Assembly (NCBI GenBank): GCA_001657295.1
Contig: LYSW01000013.1
Location: 1 to 49,795 of the forward strand
Length of the DNA stretch: 49,795 nt
Direction: 5' to 3'
Origin: Oceanicaulis sp. BBD 1991-10
Lineage (GTDB): Bacteria; Pseudomonadota; Alphaproteobacteria; Caulobacterales; Maricaulaceae
The position numbers were made by a program, and so were the translations under genes. The notes below the pieces were generated by a model. It was not told where the DNA came from and made no database searches. It saw nothing but the letters and a program-made list of their open reading frames with translations. The first letter of the stretch is position 1. The number at the start of each line of letters is the position of its first letter. Positions 1-10,657 of the stretch are shown in pieces.

Positions 1-115
1 CGCCGGCGGCCCGGGCGCCCGCCATAACGGCGTGCTGGCGCTCAACGCGCTCGGGGTGGCCGGATGGCGGCGCGTGAAACTCACTGGCGGGCGTATGAAG
101 GACCAGGGGGTCCAT
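1..115 (-). CDS. Histone deacetylase family protein, N-terminal fragment (cut by window edge)
   Basis: Reading the minus strand from the ATG at 113-115 gives an open frame of 38 codons running off the left edge. It begins MDPLVLHTPASEFHAPPSGH and continues PERVERQHAV. The H-x-PP-GHPER-x-ER pattern is the N-terminal signature of the histone deacetylase/acetoin utilisation (AcuC-like) superfamily, zinc-dependent deacylases of acyl-lysine or acylpolyamines. The catalytic residues lie outside the window. The start is 5 nt after the stop of the antiporter gene, so the two are probably co-transcribed. No strong ribosome binding site is seen. Confidence 0.72.
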   Translation of the reverse strand, partial: MDPLVLHTPASEFHAPPSGHPERVERQHAVMAGARAAG

Positions 116-120
116 CAGGC

Positions 121-1866
121 TTATTCCCGCTCGATCCGGGCGTATTCGTCGTCGCGTTCCTGGGCGAGCCGGTCGCGCACCGCTTCAGGCGGCAATCCGA
201 AGCTTTTCAGCGCATTGCCCGCCATCTGAAGGGCGGCCTCGATCGCTTCGGGCGTGACATGGCTGGCGCCCGCCGCGCGCAGCTGAACGCCGTGCTCCAC
301 ATCACGGGCGCGCGCCAGGATCGGCACGTCTTCGCGGAGCTGACGGATGGCGTGCACCATGGCGCACGCCTTGTCCGGATCATCGGCGGTGACCGCGAAC
401 AGGGCCGCCTTTTCCGCCCCTGCCCGGATCAATATGTCTGGGTGCGACGCATCACCGAAATAAATCGCCCAGCCCTCTTTTCGCACGTGCTTGACCCGTT
501 CGGCGTTTCGATCGAGGGCGACGATCTCAACGCCTTCGGTCTCCAGGACGCGGGCGATGGCCCGGCCGACCCGCCCCATGCCGGCGATCACCACATGACC
601 GTCCAGATCAACCAGCTCTTCAAGCGTGTCCGGCTGGCCGGCGTCGGGCGTCTTGCGCCTTTCCAGCGCGTCGCCGACGCGGCGCCCGACGCCCGCCATA
701 ACCGGGGTGAGCAGCATGGACAGGCCGGCGATCGCGGTGACGATGGTCGCCGTTTGCGCATCGACCACGGCGCCGGCCGTGGCCGCAGCCAGGATCACGA
801 AGGCGAATTCGCCGGCCGGCGCCAGCAGGAAGGCCGCCTCCAGCGCCACGGCGTTGCCGCCGGCGAAAACCCGCGCGGCGAGATAGACGATGATGAATTT
901 CACGATCAGCATGGCCACAAGCCCGCCGAGCACGACCGCCGCATTCTGCCAGACCGCGCCGAGATCCAGGCTGATCCCCACCGTCGTGAAGAAGACCCCG
1001 AGCAACAGTCCTTTAAACGGCTCGAGGTCGACCTCGGCCTGATGCTTGAATTCGGTTTCGCCAAGCAGCAATCCGGCCAGGAAGGCGCCCAGGGCCAGCG
1101 ACAGGCCGGCCTCTGCGGTGAGCAGGGAGGCGGCCACGACGGTGGCGAGAATGATCGCCATCATCAGATCGCGTCCGCCCACGCGCGCCACCAGACGAAA
1201 GGCCGGCTGCAGAACGACACGCCCCAGCACGACGATCACGACGATGGCGATCGTTCCCTGGATCAGCGCCTCCAGCAGCGCCGCGCCGACGCCGCCGTCG
1301 GCGTCCCGCGCCAGAAACCCCACAAGGATCAGGATTGGGGCGACCAGGATGTCCTGCATCAGCAGGACGGCGAGCGCTGTGCGCCCTGTGGGCGTTGCGA
1401 CCCGGTGCTCCTCTGAAAGGATCTGCATCACGATGGCGGTGGAGGATAGCGCCAGCGCCAGGCCGATGACGAGCGCCGCAGGCCCGGTCAGCCCGATGAA
1501 GAAGCAGGCGCCGCCGACCGCCGCGGCGCTCAGCGCGGCTTGAAAACCGCCGGCCCCGAAGACCGCCCGGCGCAGCGCCCATAAACGCTGGAAGGACAAC
1601 TCGAGCCCGAGAAGAAAGAGCAGGAAGAGCACCCCCAACTCGGCGAAGGGGGCCGCCGCTTCGGGATCGGATATCGTCACCCAGGACAGTATGGGATATC
1701 GGTCGACCAGCCCGCCGAGCAGGAAAGGCCCAAGCGCCAGTCCCGCAAGTAGAAAGCCCAGAACGGCGCTGACGCGCAGCAGCTTGAGCGCCGGCACGAT
1801 GACGCCGGCCGCGACCAGGAAGACCGCAGCATCCTTCAACCAGACTTCATGGCCTTCAACCGCCAC
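121..1866 (-). CDS. CPA2-family monovalent cation:proton antiporter with TrkA-N domain (KefB/KefC-like)
   Basis: This 581-residue inner-membrane protein has a hydrophobic N-terminal two thirds (about residues 12-390, a dozen membrane spans) typical of Na+/H+ or K+/H+ exchangers. A cytoplasmic Rossmann domain follows, with the nucleotide-binding GMGRVG motif at about residue 430 (HVVIAGMGRVGRAIARVLE), as in KefB/KefC. It probably exchanges K+ or Na+ for protons, gated by NAD(H) or a thiol adduct; the ion cannot be read from sequence. The chosen start is GTG at 1866, preceded by GAGAGGGG at 8 nt. The end is acidic and charged (DDEYARIERE). It lies 86 nt downstream of alaS, so it could be read from there or from its own promoter. 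Confidence 0.9.
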   Translation of the reverse strand: MAVEGHEVWLKDAAVFLVAAGVIVPALKLLRVSAVLGFLLAGLALGPFLLGGLVDRYPILSWVTISDPEAAAPFAELGVLFLLFLLGLELSFQRLWALRRAVFGAGGFQAALSAAAVGGACFFIGLTGPAALVIGLALALSSTAIVMQILSEEHRVATPTGRTALAVLLMQDILVAPILILVGFLARDADGGVGAALLEALIQGTIAIVVIVVLGRVVLQPAFRLVARVGGRDLMMAIILATVVAASLLTAEAGLSLALGAFLAGLLLGETEFKHQAEVDLEPFKGLLLGVFFTTVGISLDLGAVWQNAAVVLGGLVAMLIVKFIIVYLAARVFAGGNAVALEAAFLLAPAGEFAFVILAAATAGAVVDAQTATIVTAIAGLSMLLTPVMAGVGRRVGDALERRKTPDAGQPDTLEELVDLDGHVVIAGMGRVGRAIARVLETEGVEIVALDRNAERVKHVRKEGWAIYFGDASHPDILIRAGAEKAALFAVTADDPDKACAMVHAIRQLREDVPILARARDVEHGVQLRAAGASHVTPEAIEAALQMAGNALKSFGLPPEAVRDRLAQERDDEYARIERE

Positions 1867-1952
1867 GCACCATGCCCCTCTCGCCAGACGATTCGCGTTT
1901 CATCCTCAGGATACTGAGGTGCGGCGCCCGCGCCAGCGGTCTGCAGTGCGGC

Positions 1953-4625
1953 TTATTCAGCGGCCGCCTGCGTGCTGCGAAGATGATCGCGGATTGCAGC
2001 GAGGGCGTCGTCCGCCCTGGCGCCGTCGGGGCCGCCGGCCTGCGCGAAGTCCGGACGTCCTCCGCCGCCCTTGCCGCCGACCGCAGCCGATCCCGCACGG
2101 ACGAGATCGACGGCGCTGAGCCGGTCTTTCAAGTCATCGGTCAGCCCGACCGCCAGCGCCGCCTTGCCGTCATTGACGCCGATGAAGACCGCCACGCCGG
2201 AGCCCATCTGCTGGCGCGCATCGTCGACCAGGCCCCGCAGGTCCTTGCCGCCGACGCCTTCAACGACGCGCGCGATCAGCTTGAGCCCGGCGATATCCTC
2301 CGGACCCGCCGGCGCCGCGCCTGCGCCGCCGCCCATGGCGAGCTGTTTTTTGGCCTCCGCCAGCTGGCGCTCCAGAGCCTTGCGTTCCGCCTGAAGCGAA
2401 GCGATCCGGTCAGCCAGTTCCGCGGTGGGGACTTTCAAAGCCGCCGCGGCTCGCCGCGCGCGGGCCGCTTCGGTCTCCAGATAGTCGCGCGCCGCTTCCC
2501 CGGTGAGGGCCTCGACCCGCCGTACACCGGCGCTGACCGCACTCTCGGCGACAATTTTAAACAGCGCGATGTCGCCGGTGCGGTCGACATGGATGCCGCC
2601 GCACAGCTCGACCGAATAAGCTTTGTCGCCGCCGCCGAGCGCATCGCCCATCGCCAGGACCCTGACGGTCTCGCCATATTTCTCACCGAACAGCGCCAGC
2701 GCCCCGGCCTCGATCGCCGCCTCCGGCGTCATCTCCGCAGTTTTGGCCGCAGCGTTCTGGCGGATCACCGCATTGACCTGCGCTTCAATCGCGGCGGTCT
2801 CCTGTGGCGTCAGGGCCTTGGCGTGCGAGAAGTCAAAGCGCAGCCGGTCAGGGCCGACATAGCTGCCTTTCTGAGTGACGTGCGGGCCCAGCACATCGCG
2901 CAAAGCGGCGTGCAATAAGTGGGTCGCAGAGTGGTTCGACCGGGTTTTGGACCGCCGCTCGAGATCGACCCGCAGATGCGCGCCGTCACCCGGCCTTATG
3001 TCGCCGGAAACCAGCTCGCCGATATGGGCGTAGAGCGACCCGGCGCGTTTTTGCACGTCATCGACCCGAAAGACCGCGCCGCTGGCGAATTGAACGTCGC
3101 CGCTGTCGCCGATCTGGCCGCCGCCCTCGGCGTAGAAGGGCGTTTCGTCAAAGACGAGCGCGGCGGACGCGCCGGCCCCCAGGGCGGTCACCGCGGCGCC
3201 GTCAGAGACGATCGCGGACAGAACGCCCTCGCCGTCGCCGGTTGAATACCCGGTGAAGCGGGTGTCTTCGAGCCCGTCCTTGACGGCGAACCACACCGCA
3301 TCGGTCGCCGCATCGCCCGACCCGGCCCAGTGGGCGCGGGCCTCGGCGCGCTGGCGCTCCATGGCCGCGTCAAACCCGTCCAGATCAACGCTCAGCCCCT
3401 TCTCCCGAAGCGCGTCCTGGGTGAGGTCGAGGGGAAAGCCGTAGGTGTCGTAAAGCTTGAAGGCGGTTTCACCCGGCAGCGCGGCGCCGTCCTCGAGCCC
3501 TTCAGTCGCGCCTTCCAGCAGCGCGAGGCCACGGCCCAGCGTGCGCTGGAAGCGCTCCTCCTCGCCCCGCAGCGTCTCTTCAATGACCGGCAAAGCCCGG
3601 TTCAATTCCTGAAACGCCTCGCCCATTTCATCGGCGAGCACCTTGGCCAGACGGAACAGGACCGGCTCGCCGGCGCCGAGCAGATGCGCATGGCGCATGG
3701 CGCGGCGCATGATGCGGCGCAGGACATAGCCCCGGCCTTCATTTGACGGCGTAACGCCGTCCGCGATCAAAAAGCTGGTGGAGCGCAGATGGTCCGCTAT
3801 GACCCGGTGACTCGCCCGGTTCTCGCCTTCAGCCTTGACCTTAAGCACGTCTTCAGACGCCGCGATCAGCGTCTTAAACAGGTCGATATCGTAATTGTCA
3901 TGCACGCCCTGAAGCACGGCGGCGATCCGCTCAAGCCCCATGCCTGTATCGATGGACGGCTTGGGCAGCGCAAGACGGCCGCCGCCCTGCTGCTGCTCGA
4001 ACTGCATGAAGACGAGATTCCAGATTTCGATGAAGCGGTCGCCATCCTCATCCGGGCTGCCGGGCGGGCCGCCGGGAATGTGCTCGCCATGATCGTAGAA
4101 GATTTCCGAGCACGGACCGCAGGGCCCGGTATCGCCCATGGACCAGAAATTGTCCGAAGTCGCGATGGGAATGATCTTCTCATCGGTCAATCCGGCGATC
4201 TTGCGCCAGAGCTCGGCCGCCTCCTCGTCTTCAGCGTAGACCGTCACCAACAGCTTGTCGGTATTGAGCTCGAACTCTTGGGTGACCAGCGTCCAGGCGA
4301 ATTCGATGGCGTCTGCCTTGAAATAGTCGCCGAAGGAGAAATTCCCCAGCATTTCAAAGAAGGTGTGATGGCGTGCGGTGTAACCGACATTGTCCAGATC
4401 ATTGTGCTTGCCGCCCGCCCTCACGCATTTCTGGGAGCTTGCGGCGCGCGGATTGGCCCGGGTTTCCGCGCCGGTGAAGACATTTTTGAACGGCACCATG
4501 CCGGCGTTGACGAACAGCAAGGTGGGATCGTCCTGGGGCACCAGCGGCGCGGAGGGGACGACCTCATGGCCGCGGGATTTGAAATAGTCCAGAAACTGAC
4601 GTCGAATGTCCCGCAAGGCGGTCAT
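1953..4625 (-). CDS. alaS: Alanine--tRNA ligase
   Basis: AlaRS charges tRNA-Ala with alanine in the cytoplasm. The 890-residue length fits the family. Visible landmarks are the class II catalytic core near the N-terminus ([33 protein letters not shown]), the editing-domain zinc motifs NHSATHLLH and CGGIHV, and a C-terminal C-Ala domain ([16 protein letters not shown]). I chose the ATG at 4623-4625 because GGAG lies 8 nt upstream and [20 protein letters not shown] is the normal family N-terminus; an in-frame start 60 nt further up would add an unrelated arginine-rich stretch. It follows recA by about 150 nt on the same strand, a recA-alaS order common in Alphaproteobacteria. Confidence 0.98.
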   Translation of the reverse strand: MTALRDIRRQFLDYFKSRGHEVVPSAPLVPQDDPTLLFVNAGMVPFKNVFTGAETRANPRAASSQKCVRAGGKHNDLDNVGYTARHHTFFEMLGNFSFGDYFKADAIEFAWTLVTQEFELNTDKLLVTVYAEDEEAAELWRKIAGLTDEKIIPIATSDNFWSMGDTGPCGPCSEIFYDHGEHIPGGPPGSPDEDGDRFIEIWNLVFMQFEQQQGGGRLALPKPSIDTGMGLERIAAVLQGVHDNYDIDLFKTLIAASEDVLKVKAEGENRASHRVIADHLRSTSFLIADGVTPSNEGRGYVLRRIMRRAMRHAHLLGAGEPVLFRLAKVLADEMGEAFQELNRALPVIEETLRGEEERFQRTLGRGLALLEGATEGLEDGAALPGETAFKLYDTYGFPLDLTQDALREKGLSVDLDGFDAAMERQRAEARAHWAGSGDAATDAVWFAVKDGLEDTRFTGYSTGDGEGVLSAIVSDGAAVTALGAGASAALVFDETPFYAEGGGQIGDSGDVQFASGAVFRVDDVQKRAGSLYAHIGELVSGDIRPGDGAHLRVDLERRSKTRSNHSATHLLHAALRDVLGPHVTQKGSYVGPDRLRFDFSHAKALTPQETAAIEAQVNAVIRQNAAAKTAEMTPEAAIEAGALALFGEKYGETVRVLAMGDALGGGDKAYSVELCGGIHVDRTGDIALFKIVAESAVSAGVRRVEALTGEAARDYLETEAARARRAAAALKVPTAELADRIASLQAERKALERQLAEAKKQLAMGGGAGAAPAGPEDIAGLKLIARVVEGVGGKDLRGLVDDARQQMGSGVAVFIGVNDGKAALAVGLTDDLKDRLSAVDLVRAGSAAVGGKGGGGRPDFAQAGGPDGARADDALAAIRDHLRSTQAAAE

Positions 4626-4700
4626 GGGCGGCTCCAAAGCATGTCGCGCGACGGCGCGGTTGCGCGCCGCAAAACCGGTGCGCAAGGCTCATATACGAAC

Positions 4701-4725
4701 GGGCGCCCGGCTTCGCCAAGCGCCC
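4701..4725 (-). terminator. Possible hairpin after recA
   Basis: GGGCGC (4701-4706) and GCGCCC (4720-4725) form a 6-bp stem around an inner GGC-TTC-GCC mini-stem. On the minus strand it lies about 50 nt after the recA stop and is followed by GTTCGTATAT, a weak T-rich tail. It may attenuate transcription between recA and alaS, but there is no clean T-run, so this is tentative. Confidence 0.3.
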
Positions 4726-4776
4726 GCTGTAGATTGATGAAGGAAATCCGCCCCGGCCGGCGCGGCGCCAGGCCGA

Positions 4777-5862
<1,086 letters not shown>

Positions 5863-5935
5863 ATCGGGTCGCTCCCCTTATTTCACGCTCGCTTGAGTCG
5901 GGCAATTGAAGGAGTGTGTACCGGATTTGTTCTCA

Positions 5936-5950
5936 GAACACAAGTAGAAC
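5936..5950 (-). promoter_or_regulatory. LexA (SOS) box upstream of recA
   Basis: On the minus strand the sequence is GTTCTACTTGTGTTC, an exact GTTC-N7-GTTC direct repeat, the known LexA recognition pattern in Alphaproteobacteria. It lies 74-88 nt before the recA start codon, a usual place for a promoter-overlapping operator. An adjoining GTTCTGAGAAC palindrome shares the second half-site. LexA repression with DNA-damage induction is inferred from position and motif. Confidence 0.88.
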
Positions 5951-6194
5951 ATCGATCCCCATTCTCCTTCGCCGCCGCTCAGCCGGGCGCGCCGGCGGCG
6001 GCCTCAAGCCCGCCAACCGCTGGAGACCGTCGCTAAGCCCTTGAATCGGCGCTTCGCGTCGTCATCGCAAGGTTTGTCCGGGCCAAGCCGGGGTCTGGGT
6101 CGCCAGGTGCTTAGCGCGCGCAGCGAACGCGAGGATGTCCCGCCGAATGCGAGACGCTGAGGACCTGATGGATGGGACGCAGGACCAGGAAGAT
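5951..6194. other. recA-cckA intergenic stretch, no gene seen
   Basis: This is the remainder of a 332-nt gap between the recA promoter and the end of cckA. No credible reading frame is visible. It holds a short GC palindrome, GCCGG-GCGCG-CCGGC (5982-5996), and around 6059-6095 a degenerate GTCATC...TTGTCCGGGCCAAGCCGGGG stretch resembling the REP-like hairpins elsewhere in the window. It may contain the end of the cckA transcript; no T-tailed terminator is seen. Confidence 0.5.
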
Positions 6195-8720
6195 CTACGC
6201 GTGCACCCGTCCCAATTCCTGCTTCACCCGTTCGGCCAGCTGCTGGATGTCGAAGGGCTTGGGCAGGAATGAAATCTCCAGATCAGAAGACAGCGTGTCG
6301 GAGAATTCTTCCTTGGCGTAGCCGGAGATGAAGATGATCCGCGCCTTGCCCAGATAAGGCCGCGCTTCCTTCAACAGGGATGGCCCGTCAAGCCCGGGCA
6401 TGACCACGTCGGAGATCAAGAGGTCAAAGCTTTCCGGGTTTTCCTCAAGAATCTCCAGCGCCTCCTCCCCGTCACAGGCTTCGACCACCTCATAACCGCG
6501 CTTGACCAGAGTTTTGGCGGCGATGCCGCGGACGGCGTCTTCGTCTTCGACAAAGAGAATGCGGCCATGGCCGGCGAGATCGGCCGGCTTGACCTCTTCC
6601 GCCTTCGCCTCGGCCTCCGCGACAATCTCCGCTTCCTCTTCCGCATTGGGCACATGGCCCGGCAGATAGATTGAGAAAGTGGTGCCTTTCCCCGGCTCGG
6701 ACTCCACGAAGAGATAGCCGCCCGATTGCTTGACCACGCCATACACCGTGGCGAGACCGAGTCCGGTGCCTTCGCCGGACGCTTTGGTGGTGAAGAAGGG
6801 CTCGAAGATTTTCTTGCGGGTCTCAGCATCCATGCCGCACCCGGTGTCGGTGACATGGATCGCGGCCCAGCGGCCGTCCGTGGCGCTGATCCCGCCGGCC
6901 CGCCGCACCGCGTCAGCGTCGAGGCCTTCGGTCCGGATCGTGAGCTGGCCGCCGCCGCTCGATTTCATGGCGTCGCGGGCGTTGGTGGCCAGGTTGACCA
7001 GGATATTGTCGATCTGGTGCCGGTCCGCGCGCACCATCGGCAAGTCGCGGCCATGGCGGATTTCAAGCCGCACCGTTTCTTCCAGAATCTGTCCCAGCAT
7101 GACCGAGCAATCTGACAGCACGTCCGCCAGGTCAAAGACCGTGTTGCGGAAGGTTTGTTTGCGCGAAAACGCCAATAGCTTGCGCACCAGGCCCGCCTGA
7201 CGGGTGACGGTGGCGTTGATCTGCTGAAGATCCTGATAGGAGGGATCGCCCACCGGATGGCGGCTCAACAACTCGCCGACATTAAGCCGGATCGCGGTGA
7301 GCATATTGTTGAAATCATGCGCGACGCCGCTGGCGAGCTGGCCGACCGCCTGCATCTTGCCCGCCTGGGCGACTTGGCCCTCCAGCGCCTTCCAGGCGGC
7401 GATGTCGACAATGTAGGCGGCGCGCTTGCCGTCGCTGGCCGGCCCCAGGAAGACATGGACAGGTTTTACCTCGTCGCCATGCCTGAGCGCCGCTTCGCCC
7501 GGCTCGCCGCTGCCGGAGAGCGCGGTGTCAAAGGCCGCCGCGAGCTGACCGCCGTCTTCGGCGTCGAACAGATCGGAAAAGCGCGCGCCGGGCACCGCCG
7601 CGCCGCCCGTCAGCAGAAGCAAAGCCGGGTTCGCGTCGAGCAGCACGGCGGCCATCGGATCAGAACCGTCCAGGCGCGCAACGCCGAACGGGGCGGCCGC
7701 GAACATGTCGTCCATGCCCGCGCCGATCTCGGCGTCCGGCGTGGTTGCGGCGAGCTGCGCGCGGCCAGGCGGCGCGCCCGTGGCGCTCAGGCCGTAGACC
7801 ACCCCGCGCACCAGGGCGGGCCGGTCCTGCGTCCAGTCCAGCACCAGGACGGCGGGCGTTTCACCGCCTTCAGCGGAGAGCAGACGGCAATCAATGCGAA
7901 CCGGAGAGCTTTCACCCTGGGAGCGGCCGACCAGCCGGGCGCCGTCGCCCGCCAGCAAATCGGTGAGCTTGAGCGCCTGATCTTCGCCGGCGCCGATCCA
8001 ACCGCGAAGCGTGTCGTTGGCGACCAGGATGCGGCCTTCGCCGTCAGCGAGGAAGAGGCCGACCGGCGCTTGCTGCGCCCAATCCGGCGCGGCGCCGGAT
8101 TCCGCGACATCGCCTTCATGGGCCTGCCGCAAGCGCCAGAGCGCGCCGCCCTCGCCCATGGGCTCGATATCGGCGACGTAAACCGTCGCGTCTTCATCGG
8201 AAAAGTCAATGCGGCCGAGCACTTCCTGGGCGCGCTCGCCCTTGGCCGCGGCCCGGGAGAGACGATACACGGCGCCGGACGCTGCGCCGGCGAAAAGCCG
8301 CTCGGGCGCGGCCGGCACGGCGCCGGGCTCGCCCGGGCTTTGGTCGGAGAGGCGGCGATAGGCGGCGTTCGCCCAGCGCACGGCGCCGTTGGGGCCCGTG
8401 ACCAGTACCGGATCAGGCAGGGTGTTCAAGGCGGCCGCCGCGATCCCGCCGGCGCCCGGCGCCTCGGCCTCCCCGCCCATGGCCCGGCCGGCGGCGTCGC
8501 CGGCGGCCAGCGCATACATCAGCAACAGCGCGGCGCACGCGATGCCGGACAATAGAACTACGCCATGCCACCCCGCCCCGGCGCCGGCGAACAGCGCCAC
8601 GGCCGCCGCGGACAAGGCCGCCAGGCTGGCCGCCCAGAACACGGCGCGCGCCAGCGGCCTCACAAATCGGCCGGCCTGGCCGGTGTCAAGCTTGGGCGCA
8701 ATGGACGCGGGGTCAGTCAT
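6195..8720 (-). CDS. cckA: Cell-cycle hybrid histidine kinase CckA
   Basis: CckA is the membrane hybrid kinase/phosphatase that, through ChpT, controls phosphorylation of CtrA and CpdR. The 841-residue protein has two membrane spans at about residues 23-43 and 54-73, a long PAS-type sensor region (about 95-450), a HisKA domain with phospho-acceptor His468 (GVAHDFNNMLTAI), an HATPase domain (N-box NILVNLATNARDA, G1 box DTGCGM, G2 box GTGLGLATVYG) and a C-terminal receiver with Asp771 (LLISDVVMPG). The ATG at 8718-8720 is preceded by GGAGG at 6 nt. It lies downstream of flhB, the same neighbourhood as in Caulobacter. It is longer than Caulobacter CckA (about 690 residues), the extra length lying in the sensor half. 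Confidence 0.95.
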   Translation of the reverse strand: MTDPASIAPKLDTGQAGRFVRPLARAVFWAASLAALSAAAVALFAGAGAGWHGVVLLSGIACAALLLMYALAAGDAAGRAMGGEAEAPGAGGIAAAALNTLPDPVLVTGPNGAVRWANAAYRRLSDQSPGEPGAVPAAPERLFAGAASGAVYRLSRAAAKGERAQEVLGRIDFSDEDATVYVADIEPMGEGGALWRLRQAHEGDVAESGAAPDWAQQAPVGLFLADGEGRILVANDTLRGWIGAGEDQALKLTDLLAGDGARLVGRSQGESSPVRIDCRLLSAEGGETPAVLVLDWTQDRPALVRGVVYGLSATGAPPGRAQLAATTPDAEIGAGMDDMFAAAPFGVARLDGSDPMAAVLLDANPALLLLTGGAAVPGARFSDLFDAEDGGQLAAAFDTALSGSGEPGEAALRHGDEVKPVHVFLGPASDGKRAAYIVDIAAWKALEGQVAQAGKMQAVGQLASGVAHDFNNMLTAIRLNVGELLSRHPVGDPSYQDLQQINATVTRQAGLVRKLLAFSRKQTFRNTVFDLADVLSDCSVMLGQILEETVRLEIRHGRDLPMVRADRHQIDNILVNLATNARDAMKSSGGGQLTIRTEGLDADAVRRAGGISATDGRWAAIHVTDTGCGMDAETRKKIFEPFFTTKASGEGTGLGLATVYGVVKQSGGYLFVESEPGKGTTFSIYLPGHVPNAEEEAEIVAEAEAKAEEVKPADLAGHGRILFVEDEDAVRGIAAKTLVKRGYEVVEACDGEEALEILEENPESFDLLISDVVMPGLDGPSLLKEARPYLGKARIIFISGYAKEEFSDTLSSDLEISFLPKPFDIQQLAERVKQELGRVHA

Positions 8721-8767
8721 GTCAGCCTCCAAAGGCCGGTTGATTCCTTGCGGGTCAGAATCGCGGC

Positions 8768-8781
8768 TTAAGGTTAACCAT
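8768..8781 (-). promoter_or_regulatory. Candidate CtrA half-sites in front of cckA
   Basis: In the 90-nt flhB-cckA gap the plus strand reads TTAAGGTTAACCAT: two TTAA cores 2 nt apart, the second extended to TTAACCAT, a form often seen for CtrA half-sites. They lie 48-61 nt before the cckA ATG. They are not the canonical TTAA-N7-TTAA, so the assignment is tentative; it would put cckA under control of its own output regulator. Confidence 0.4.
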
Positions 8782-8810
8782 GTTTTCAGCACGGCGCTAA
8801 ACAGCGCGCC

Positions 8811-9890
8811 TTAATGCGTTTGCGGACCCTTTCCGGCGAGCGAGAGGACATAGCCGATCACCTTGGCGACCGCCGCGTAATGCTCGGGCGGTATCGGCTC
8901 TTCCAGCTCCACGGTCGCATGCAGACCGCGCGCCAGCGGAGGGTCTTCCACGATCGGAATATCATGTTCTTCGGCGAGTTCGCGGATTCGCAGCGCGACC
9001 TCTTCAACACCCTTGGCCACGCAGATCGGCGCCGGGGTGCGGCCCTGCTCATACTCCAGCGCCACCGCGTAGTGGGTCGGGTTGGTGATCACCACGGCCG
9101 CATCAGGCACCCGCGCCATCATCCGCCGCTGAGCCCGCTCCTGACGGATCTGGCGCAGCTTGGCGCGCACCTGCGGATCGCCTTCGGTCTCCTTGAACTC
9201 GTCGCGGATCTCTTTCAACGACATCTTGTTGCGCTCGATGAATTCGCGCTTCTGGAAGGCGTAGTCGGCCGCCGCGATGACGGCGTAGACGATCAGCGCC
9301 GCGATCAGCAGCTGGATGGCCGCCTCGTAGACTTCCATCAGCACGCCGACCGGCGCCGCGGCCGGCAAGGCCAGCAAATCGTCCCGGCGCGGCCAGAGCA
9401 CGATGAAGATCGCGCCGGCCACCAACGCCATCTTGCCGACGCCCTTGAAGAAATTCATCCAGCCCTGGGGGCCGAACATGCGCTTGACGCCCTCGACCGG
9501 ATTCAGCTTGTCCAGCTTGGGCGCGAGCTTTTTGGGCGTGAACATCAATCCGGTCTGAACCAGATTGCCCGCGATCGCGGCCGCCATCAGCGCCAGAAAG
9601 GCCAGACCCAAGATCGCCACCAGCCTCAGGCCCGTGGACGCAGCCAGATCCAGGGCGGAGCCGACATCCAGGCTCATCTCATGGGGCCGGGCGAGAAACA
9701 GGCTCAAAATGCGCGCGAGATCGCTGGACACGCTCGGCGCCATGAAAGCGAACACCGCCAGGCCGGCCGCCAGAGTGAACCAGCCGGAGATTTCCTGGGA
9801 TTTGGGGGCGTCGCCCTCCTCCCGCGCCTTCTGAAGTTTTCGGTCGGTCGGCTGTTCTGTTTTTTGTGACTTGTCTTCGCCTTCGGCCAT
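8811..9890 (-). CDS. flhB: Flagellar export apparatus protein FlhB
   Basis: FlhB is the type III export gate subunit that switches substrate specificity from rod/hook to filament proteins. The 359-residue product has a charged N-terminus (EDKSQKTEQPTDRKLQKARE), four membrane segments (about 36-56, 88-112, 150-166, 186-208) and the cytoplasmic domain with the autocleavage motif Asn270-Pro-Thr-His (VVITNPTHYAVAL). All family landmarks are present. It starts 4 nt after the fliR stop codon, so fliQ-fliR-flhB is one transcription unit; cckA follows after 90 nt. Confidence 0.98.
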   Translation of the reverse strand: MAEGEDKSQKTEQPTDRKLQKAREEGDAPKSQEISGWFTLAAGLAVFAFMAPSVSSDLARILSLFLARPHEMSLDVGSALDLAASTGLRLVAILGLAFLALMAAAIAGNLVQTGLMFTPKKLAPKLDKLNPVEGVKRMFGPQGWMNFFKGVGKMALVAGAIFIVLWPRRDDLLALPAAAPVGVLMEVYEAAIQLLIAALIVYAVIAAADYAFQKREFIERNKMSLKEIRDEFKETEGDPQVRAKLRQIRQERAQRRMMARVPDAAVVITNPTHYAVALEYEQGRTPAPICVAKGVEEVALRIRELAEEHDIPIVEDPPLARGLHATVELEEPIPPEHYAAVAKVIGYVLSLAGKGPQTH

Positions 9891-9894
9891 AGGA

Positions 9895-10653
9895 CTAGCT
9901 CAGCGTGGCGGCGAATTGTTCGACGCGGTTGAGCCAGACCAGCGAGGCCGTTCCCAGCGTGATGGCCAGGATCGCAAAGCCGATCAGAATATTCAGCGGC
10001 ATGGCGATGAAGAAGATCTGCGCCTGCGGCATCAGGCGCGACAGCACGCCCAGCCCCAGATAGAAAATCAGCCCGAAGGCGATCAGCGGCGCTGCGATCT
10101 GCACCGCCAGCACGAAGGCGTCGGCGAACAGGCCGAGCGCCCACAATGCGGCGTCGCCCCACATGGGCGTCTCGCCGGCCGGCATCAGCTCATAGGACCC
10201 GGCCGCCGCCTGCAGGAGCAGGTGGTGCAGATTGGTGGCGAATATCAGCACCATGAAGAGCAGGTTGAGAAACTGGGCGGGCAACGCGCCGGACTGGCCC
10301 TGGGTCGGGTCGAAGGATTGCGCCATCGCAAGCCCGGTCTGATAACCGATCACCTGACCGGCGACCGCGCCCGCCATCAGCATGAAACGCGCCGCCCCGC
10401 CGATCATCAGCCCGATCACCACCTCCACGATGATCAGACCGGAGATCGCCAGCATGGTGTCCGGCGCGGGCGGCAATTGCGGTGCGATGACCGGGCCGAC
10501 CACCAGGGCGAAGCCCAGCGCGAACGCCAGGCGGATGCGCGGCGGAATGGAGCTTTCCCCAATGCCCGGCAACAGCATGAGAATGGCGCCCAGGCGCGCA
10601 AACACCATCGCTGCGGCGAACACCGCAAGGGAGGGGTCGAAACCGAACACCAT
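9895..10653 (-). CDS. fliR: Flagellar export apparatus protein FliR
   Basis: FliR is a membrane subunit of the flagellar type III export gate, assembling with FliP and FliQ. The 252-residue, strongly hydrophobic protein has about six predicted spans and the family stretch AQSFDPTQGQSGALPAQFLN around residues 110-130. Length is normal. It lies between fliQ (4-nt gap) and flhB (4-nt gap) and is presumably translated from the polycistronic fliQ message. Confidence 0.97.
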   Translation of the reverse strand: MVFGFDPSLAVFAAAMVFARLGAILMLLPGIGESSIPPRIRLAFALGFALVVGPVIAPQLPPAPDTMLAISGLIIVEVVIGLMIGGAARFMLMAGAVAGQVIGYQTGLAMAQSFDPTQGQSGALPAQFLNLLFMVLIFATNLHHLLLQAAAGSYELMPAGETPMWGDAALWALGLFADAFVLAVQIAAPLIAFGLIFYLGLGVLSRLMPQAQIFFIAMPLNILIGFAILAITLGTASLVWLNRVEQFAATLS

Positions 10654-10657
10654 CGGC

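Noticed and set aside
64-1416. Long plus-strand open frame opposite the antiporter gene
   Set aside because: It is the antisense shadow of a clear CPA2 antiporter in high-GC DNA; the translation is Gln/His/Arg-rich with no domain signal.
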